Shown here one piece after another: positions 58,520 to 64,000 of a stretch of 64,000 bases of DNA. The position numbers were made by a program, and so were the translations under genes. The notes below the pieces were generated by a model, which searched no databases, was not told the DNA's origin, and saw nothing but the letters and a program-made list of their open reading frames with translations. The stretch is from Macrophomina tecta (lineage: Eukaryota; Ascomycota; Dothideomycetes; Botryosphaeriales; Botryosphaeriaceae). The stretch spans positions 1,488,001 to 1,552,000 of the forward strand of contig JAKSGN010000002.1 in the NCBI GenBank assembly GCA_024180945.1, written 5' to 3'. How positions within the stretch are numbered: the stretch's first letter is position 1; every line of letters starts with the position of its first letter.

Positions 58520-59194
58520 CTGTGCGGAATCTCCACGCCAGGTACAGCGGCCCTTTCTCCCGATGCGAGTCGTCCACCACGATCGGGTGGCCCGTTCGCT
58601 TAAGAGACGAGTACAGTAGTGTTCTCAGGCTTGAGACGGTGTCGGGTAGCGGGGTAAGTAGCCTGCCCTTTAGCGGCCAGGCAGGACGACCAGAGCGATT
58701 TGAGATGCAGGAAATGAGATGGTCAGAGCGGTAGCGGACCTGTTGAGGCTTGTGATTCCTGGCTTTTTCTCAAGCTTGCGAGATGTGGCTTACAGATCTG
58801 GAACGCAGGGGCTCGAGCTGGTGCGATTGGCGGAGTGGGGAGATTGAAGCCTCTGTTCGATCGGGTAGCAAGAGGCGGGAAGCAAGAAACTTGGTGTCGC
58901 CCAGAGGCTACGTCAGGATGGAATTGCTCGTAAAGGATGCTTTGACCAGTCATGACGCGCGGAAAGAGAGAATGGCCGATGGTTGCGGTGCCGTGCGCAC
59001 AAGAACCAATAGACGTTGTAGATCCTGGGTGACGGGAAGGATTGATGATGAGAGAGGCTGGTTGTCTTAGCGCCGCGTCCGCTATCGCGCCACGGTGGAG
59101 AATCTTATTCATGCGCACGTTGTCAGGACAAAAAATTGAAAAGGCTTACCCCAGCCTCTTCCATTCGGAGATGAGGCTTGTTTTGGCATATCGG

Positions 59195-59234
59195 ACCGGC
59201 ATCAAGCTTCAGTGAGCTAGTTTTTGATGCCGGT
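59195..59234. repeat. 11-bp perfect inverted repeat (hairpin)
   Basis: ACCGGCATCAA is followed 18 bases later by TTGATGCCGGT. It lies about 210-250 bp beyond the COX11 stop on the COX11 transcript strand, so it might form a 3' UTR or terminator hairpin. Confidence 0.6.
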
Positions 59235-59442
59235 ACGACAGAGTGGGCGTTCATCAGCCGAGGCCGAGACGATAGGCAGCCACACTGACAGCAGATACTT
59301 CGATATCGCGAACGTGTTGCATGATTCGCATCGCAAAGGTGTCTCGGTACCTGGTCGGGAAGCTATGAAGCGAAGCTTTGTACAAGTATGGTACATGGAT
59401 ATTTCTTTTCTACAGAAAGAGCATTGCTGCCCGCCATCTTCC

Positions 59443-60418
59443 TTATGCCGCCACCGGCGTCAGGTGGCCGTTCTTATCATACTTCGCTTCTGCGATTGGG
59501 GATTAGCACAGGCACCCGGCCATCAGGGGCCGTCATCTCGATTGACTTACTGAAGAAGGTATAGCTCAGAGTAATGGTATCGATGCCTTTCATGTTAATG
59601 TCGTCCACGAAACTCGGGTCAATGTAGAAGAAGACGGGCATATCGACCGTCTCCCCCTTGTTCAACCGTTGCTCCTCGAAGCAGAAGCACTGAATCTTGC
59701 TGAAGTATGGCGCAACCTGTCCAGGTGTTACGCTGTATGTGGCCACGCCAATGATGTCGTCGTCGCTCGTGTTGGTCGCTGTGTAAAAAGCCAGCGCCGT
59801 CTCGCCCGGTAGGACCCGCACCTCCCGCTGTTGTGGCACGAACTTCCATGGCAATACGTCCGACACCGATCCGTTGAATGTAACGCGCAGCCTTCGCGCC
59901 GAGGTGACTGGCTTGAGCCGTTCGGAAGGGTCGCCGTCGAGGGATGCGTGCGCGGCGGACTTGATGGGCTGGCCGCCCCAGCCGGTGGTTTGGCAGATCT
60001 GAGAAAGAAACAGTGCGGTCAGACGACAGCTGGCTGATTGCGGAGTTGCGCTGCCCGTACCATTTTATACATGGGCACCGAGCCATACGATAGAGCGACG
60101 GTACCGAGGATTATGCTGAGGGCGTAGTATCTGTGGGCGGCCAGCGGTCAATAACAGACCAGAATACCGGAATTTTCGTTTCCCTTACGAGGTCGACCGA
60201 TTCTTGTTCTTATACGACTCGCGCAGCTGCTCCATGGTCGGGGCGACATTCTGGGAGGCGCTTTGAGCGGACTTGCCGGTGCTATTGATATTTCGGCGAG
60301 GTGGATGGCGCGGTGCGGACGAACGGCGAGTTACTTGAGCGCATGAGTTGCATGTCCAGGATTCCGAGGCGGTCGCCCGCCGTACAAATGCGCGTAAAAG
60401 CAATGGCGGATTGTTCAT
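59443..60418 (-). CDS. cox11: Cytochrome c oxidase assembly protein COX11
   Basis: Inner-membrane copper chaperone that builds the CuB site of cytochrome oxidase subunit 1. Exons in transcript order: 60418-60189, 60130-60061, 59998-59551 and 59489-59443; 264 residues. The N-terminus is a mitochondrial presequence (LLLRAFVRRATASESW and following basic residues). The single span YYALSIILGTVALSYGSVPM sits mostly in exon 2, followed by YKMICQTTGWGGQP. The intermembrane domain shows the copper-binding CFCFEEQ (Cys near 203-205), PWKFVPQQREVRVLPGETAL and YTFFKAKYDKNG, the last rebuilt across the final intron. All are diagnostic. The 15-codon last exon encodes AKYDKNGHLTPVAA. The start is the first in-frame ATG. 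Confidence 0.95.
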
Positions 60419-60891
60419 GGCGGGTGTCGGCGGAGGAAGAGCTGCGTCGATGTAAGTTACTGTCTCGGTGGTGAGATTCACGCCGCGGACCCTCACTCCG
60501 CTAGCCCCATACGGTGGAAGATCTTATCTGATCGCCGAACATGCCGACCCCTCACACAACCCTTCCAGTGAAGACGAGACGGCTCCGCCGATTGGCCCCA
60601 ACACTTGAGGGTGCTCGGCTGAGGAGCCCTGTATATCTTTTTTTTTTTTTTCTCTAGACTAATATCTACCTTACTCTTGGACAGCTGTGTCACTGCTATT
60701 GCCACAACATAGGCTTACTACATCACTCCCGAAGAGCACGGGAGCGGTTCCTGGACGTCGATGTCATTAATGAGTTCGAGAATCCATGACGGAACGAAAG
60801 CCACAACCCCGGATTATATCTGCAGTTACTGCTGCCGCATTTCTACTAAGTCTGCTTGCACGACAACACACGTACCGAAGACATCCAGAAG
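60419..60891. other. Spacer between COX11 and Zn2Cys6 gene
   Basis: 473 bp, with the COX11 promoter on the left and the 3' UTR of the regulator on the right. T12 run near 60640-60651. No gene seen. Confidence 0.5.
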
Positions 60892-63025
60892 TTATTCAAA
60901 CCCCCAAAGCTGCCTCAATTCTCGCGCCCGGTCTGACGTTTTCCACCCTGTATCCCTCTCGATTTTGACCATCTGCTTCAATAGTGCAACCTGCTCCGCC
61001 GGATCCCTCAGATGCTTACCCGCCAAGAACAGGGGCTGGACACTGTTGACCCAGTTTGCACTGAAAGTGTGTGAGTGGGAGCTTGATCACCAGTGCTTTT
61101 GAAATACGCTACTTACTGGTCAGAACAGGAGGTTGTGATGGCCGCTATTTGGCGCGCATGCCATAAAGAATCGTACTTCTTTTTGTTATGAAAAAAAAAA
61201 AAAAATTTTAGCAACCGCTTCTTGAACGGAACATAGACCTCACTCACAGATTCCGGAGTTGGTGAGCCTCGTTGGATTCCAGGATCAGCTTCGAGTAACA
61301 GGATGCACCCTGCATGATACATCATGTTCCCGCAGGCTAATGCATATCGTCAGAGTAAATCCACCATATCTATACGGATCTAATTACTTGCTGAGGTTGT
61401 CCCGAAAACGACAACAGGGAAGATCGCTGTTTTTCCCACTGGCGCAGATATTAACGGCCTGATTACATGTGGCCGCTCCAAGTACCACGTTTGTAATTCG
61501 GCCCACAAGCCCTCGGCTGAACTGGTCGTATGGTTTGAGTCAGCAGAGGAGGCTGCAAGGAAGTTTACGACGTTTGCCAACAGGACAATTGCCACGTTCG
61601 CGTATCGGTCCACCAGGGGCACCTCTTCATCGGATGCGTAGTTCGGACCAATCCACTGGTCACTCGGAATCAGGGTCTTTTGATTCGTCAGAAAGGCGGC
61701 CCAAATATCTGCGTGACATACGCTATTAGCCATTGCAGGCGATAAGAGCTTGTTACATACCTATTCGGGCAAACGGCCAAAAGCACGCCGCGGCATAGCC
61801 ACCAGACGACCCGTTCCACCCTCTTGCTCTGAAAAGCTGCGCACAACCCTGGAGATGCCGCCTCCATTCGTTGACTGGTGACTGCATCATTTCAAAGACG
61901 CAGAGCATCACGCAGCTTGCCAGTGTTGAAGAGTGCAAAGCCTCCGAGCCTCTCTCGATCAAAGTCCTAATTGTGAACTGGTACAGCTCCAGGCTTACGG
62001 AGTGCGGATGATTCGTGGTTATATCCAGCTGTCGTGAAGCTAGAGCCAATGCAGCCGCTAGAAAGCAGTCAGACTCTATGAGGACGAATGAGCATTTAGT
62101 GGAGAAATGTCGAAGAGTGTCTGTCGTTTCACACCACGTTGACGTTTCGCGGAGATAAGCGTCAAGAAGACGGCCTTTGCTTGCTTCGTCAACCGGCCAC
62201 TGGAGGCTCAGCTGGCTGACTGTTCGTGGAGAGAGGTGCGAAAAATTGCCTATTGCAGCACAAAGAGCAGATTCAAGCTGGAAGCCATTGAGTAGCAGAC
62301 CGCCCGTCTCTTCTGTTGAGATATCATCCTGGACACTGCTCTCATAATCAACACCAAAAGTCGCCGCAGGGATGGCATTCGAGTGTGCTAGTCGACCCCC
62401 GCCTGTACTTGGATTGCTTTGCGCGTCGGAGCGTGCCGACACACCCGAATGAGGCTGGTCTTCCGAGAATCCCAACGAAGTGTTCGGGGTCTCTGGAGTC
62501 TGCAGTAAAAGCTCATTTTCGGAGACGTATTGCTCATCGCTCTCAGATTCTTTGTAACTTTCTATTGTTTCTTTTGTATTATCAACAATCTGTGCCGGCA
62601 ATCAGCTTCAACACGGCTCATGTGCGAATTAGCGGCTGGCTGACCTCAAAGCTCACTGACGGCGGCCTAGACGCCTCGACAGCGCCGAGTAGCTCGGCAT
62701 CGGCGGAGCTTAGTCCATGCATGCGCGATGCATGGAACATAGCTCGGAGGCCCCAGCTGCACAGTTGGTGGTTGCGGGCGCAATTGCGACATACAGGGAG
62801 TGTTTCATCGCCTTCATCGAAGCCATGATTGGTTAATCGGGTAAAGAAAAGGTCGACGTGCATCACTTACACTTCCGTCTTCGCTCCCGACAAGGCAGAC
62901 TAGAAGAAACGATATCAACATAAGCTGCGCAACTGCAACCGCAGGGCAGTCGCAGCTTACCACCCTTTTCTGCTCCTACGAAACGTGCGCTTTTCGGTGC
63001 TGGTAGAGTATGGTGTGAGGGGCAT
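60892..63025 (-). CDS. Zn2Cys6 transcription factor with multi-exon zinc cluster
   Basis: 576-residue fungal regulator in eight exons: 63025-62961, 62899-62871 (29 nt), 62811-62645, 62589-61761, 61708-61388, 61336-61248, 61178-61117 and 61060-60892. All phases agree. The zinc cluster is assembled from exons 1-3: GC, then LPCRERRRKC, then DETLPVCRNCARNHQLC (Cys 22, 25, 32, 39, 42 and 49), preceded by a basic arm (EKRTFRRSRK). An acidic, Ser-rich linker follows, then a helical middle-homology region (LLDAYLRETSTWCETTDTL, GCAQLFRARGWN) and the characteristic end WVNSVQPLFLAGKHL. This matches the fungal-specific TF type often beside metabolic genes. It is divergent from an oxidoreductase gene at the window edge, its likely target. 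The exon 6/7 junction lies beside an A/T run and is the least certain. Confidence 0.88.
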
Positions 63026-63675
63026 AGTACATGTGTTTTGGAGAGAGATTCAAAGAGAAGAGGCAAGTCGATGCAAGAGAAAGGCGGGGAGCAGAGGGCA
63101 AGTGTAAGCGCAAGCGCGGGATCCGCCGAAACCAGCTCCATAAAGTTAGCGGAACGTCCCGAGGTAGGCATACATTGGCTTATGCATCCATGCATGGTGA
63201 AGTCACAGCAAAAAGTTTCGTTCCGAAGTGCCTTGGCCGCCCTTTCTTGGCCATGAGTCGCGATTGAGCCTTCAACTTCACGGCCCCTTGCCAGTGCACC
63301 TTCTGTGTTGTGCTCACAATGAGCCGATCGCGCCATCAACCCGGAGCCGCAAAACCGCGGATTCGTGGCGGTGTAAAATCAGCTCGGTATTGCGTTACGG
63401 AAGGTTGCGGAAACTTTGGCATGTCGGTTCAGTTCTTGTCCACAAACATACACGATGGCTCACGCCTGCGTTTGCGCTTACACCTACCGCAGTCGGCGGG
63501 CCTTTCGAGCTTAGCGTATCGAGGCCTTCCACAGAAGCCATTCACAAGTGCCCCACGCAACACAACCATTACGTAGCTCTGGAGAGCAATGGCTGTCGTC
63601 GCGACCTTTAAAGAGCTCTCTGCATTCTGTGTGTCCGAGCACCAACAATCCTCCAAGGACTTCAACGCACACGAA
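63026..63675. promoter_or_regulatory. Divergent promoter: Zn2Cys6 regulator / oxidoreductase
   Basis: 650 bp between the regulator start and the preferred oxidoreductase start (564 bp if the upstream ATG at 63589 is used). No clear TATA box or CGG pair stood out. Confidence 0.4.
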
Positions 63676-64000
63676 ATGGCAATTCCCACTTATGCCAAAG
63701 CCCAGGTCGTACGCCGGTCCGGGGACGCTTCGCGCCTTTCACTCGAGCAAATACCGGTTCCTGATGTTCTGCCAGGCAAAGCTCTTGTGCGCGTCGATCA
63801 TGTTGCGCAGAATCCAACCGATAGTGAGACTTCCTTGATGTCTAATGCCGCCAGTGCCAGTAACTCATGGTTCACCAGTCCAATCTCTTGACTCCAACGC
63901 TTTTGGCGACGGGGCTGTGCTCGGTTGCGATTTCACCGGCACTGTGCGTAAGGTTGGAGAAGGTGTCACAAGATTAAAGGAAGGCGACCACATTGCTGGG
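63676..64000 (+). CDS. Zinc-type alcohol dehydrogenase-like oxidoreductase, 5' part only
   Basis: N-terminal part of a medium-chain dehydrogenase/reductase of the trans-enoyl reductase / ToxD-like group; the gene continues past the window end. Exons are 63676-63823 and 63879-64000 (open). The GroES-like domain is visible: AKAQVVRRSGDASRLSLEQI, PGKALVRVDHVAQNPTD, then after the intron VLGCDFTGTVRKVGEGVTRL and EGDHIAG. The splice joins NPTD to IQSLDSNAFGDG. An upstream in-frame ATG at 63589 would add 29 residues; family members start close to the first beta strand, so 63676 is preferred. Such enzymes reduce enoyl or quinone groups, often as polyketide partners. The divergent Zn2Cys6 gene suggests a regulated pair. 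Confidence 0.85.

Larger units (their letters stand above)
57071..59442. other. Long convergent spacer with hairpin and simple repeats
   Basis: 2.4 kb between the CFEM and COX11 stops. It contains (CAT)6 at 57708-57725, an A22 run at 58498-58519, a short inverted repeat CTGTCTT/AAGACAG near 57363-57384 and an 11-bp inverted repeat at 59195-59234. No gene with a supported start was found. Confidence 0.5.

Overview
The window reads as nuclear DNA of a filamentous ascomycete (Pezizomycotina; a Dothideomycete is my guess, from inference only). The genes are interrupted by many short introns of about 48-110 bp with GT..AG ends and CTAAC/CTGAC-like branch sites. Fungal-specific families are present: Zn2Cys6 regulators, a CFEM protein, a KRE6/SKN1 glucan-synthesis protein, a secretory lipase and a fungal tetraspanin. 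Simple repeats are common in introns and spacers. I rebuilt exon structures by hand from splice signals, reading phase and family motifs, and found about 22 protein-coding genes, two of them cut by the window edges. I recognised no tRNA, rRNA, CRISPR array or intact transposon.

Left part (1-9.7 kb): the 3' part of a three-KH-domain RNA-binding protein; a complete xanthine dehydrogenase whose promoter holds candidate UaY- and GATA-type sites; a long spacer; a small predicted mitochondrial membrane protein. Next (10-16.2 kb) comes a compact group that looks like accessory metabolism: a Zn2Cys6 regulator divergent from one cytochrome P450 and a second P450 convergent with the first, without a recognisable backbone synthase.

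Middle (17-31 kb): housekeeping and mitochondrial genes. These are mitochondrial aspartate aminotransferase divergent from a Gep3/YqeH-like permuted GTPase, a tetraspanin, the complex II assembly factor SDHAF4, the Ypd1 phosphotransfer protein of the osmosensing relay and an AKAP7/2H-phosphoesterase-like protein. From 32.6 to 41 kb there is a predicted secreted beta-propeller lactonase, a secretory lipase, a long (GAA)n tract between convergent genes, and the cell-wall protein KRE6.

Right part (42-64 kb): an unrecognised 150-residue protein, a long gene-poor GC-rich interval, the global corepressor Cyc8/Ssn6, a coiled-coil protein divergent from anthranilate synthase component I, a CFEM GPI-type surface protein, COX11, and a second Zn2Cys6 regulator divergent from an alcohol dehydrogenase-like oxidoreductase that runs off the end.

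I found no obviously new multi-gene system. The leads I consider most worth testing are the regulator plus two P450s, the regulator/oxidoreductase pair at the right edge, the 137-nt polypurine run, the long simple-repeat intron that splits the catalytic end of anthranilate synthase, and the palindrome upstream of the lactonase.
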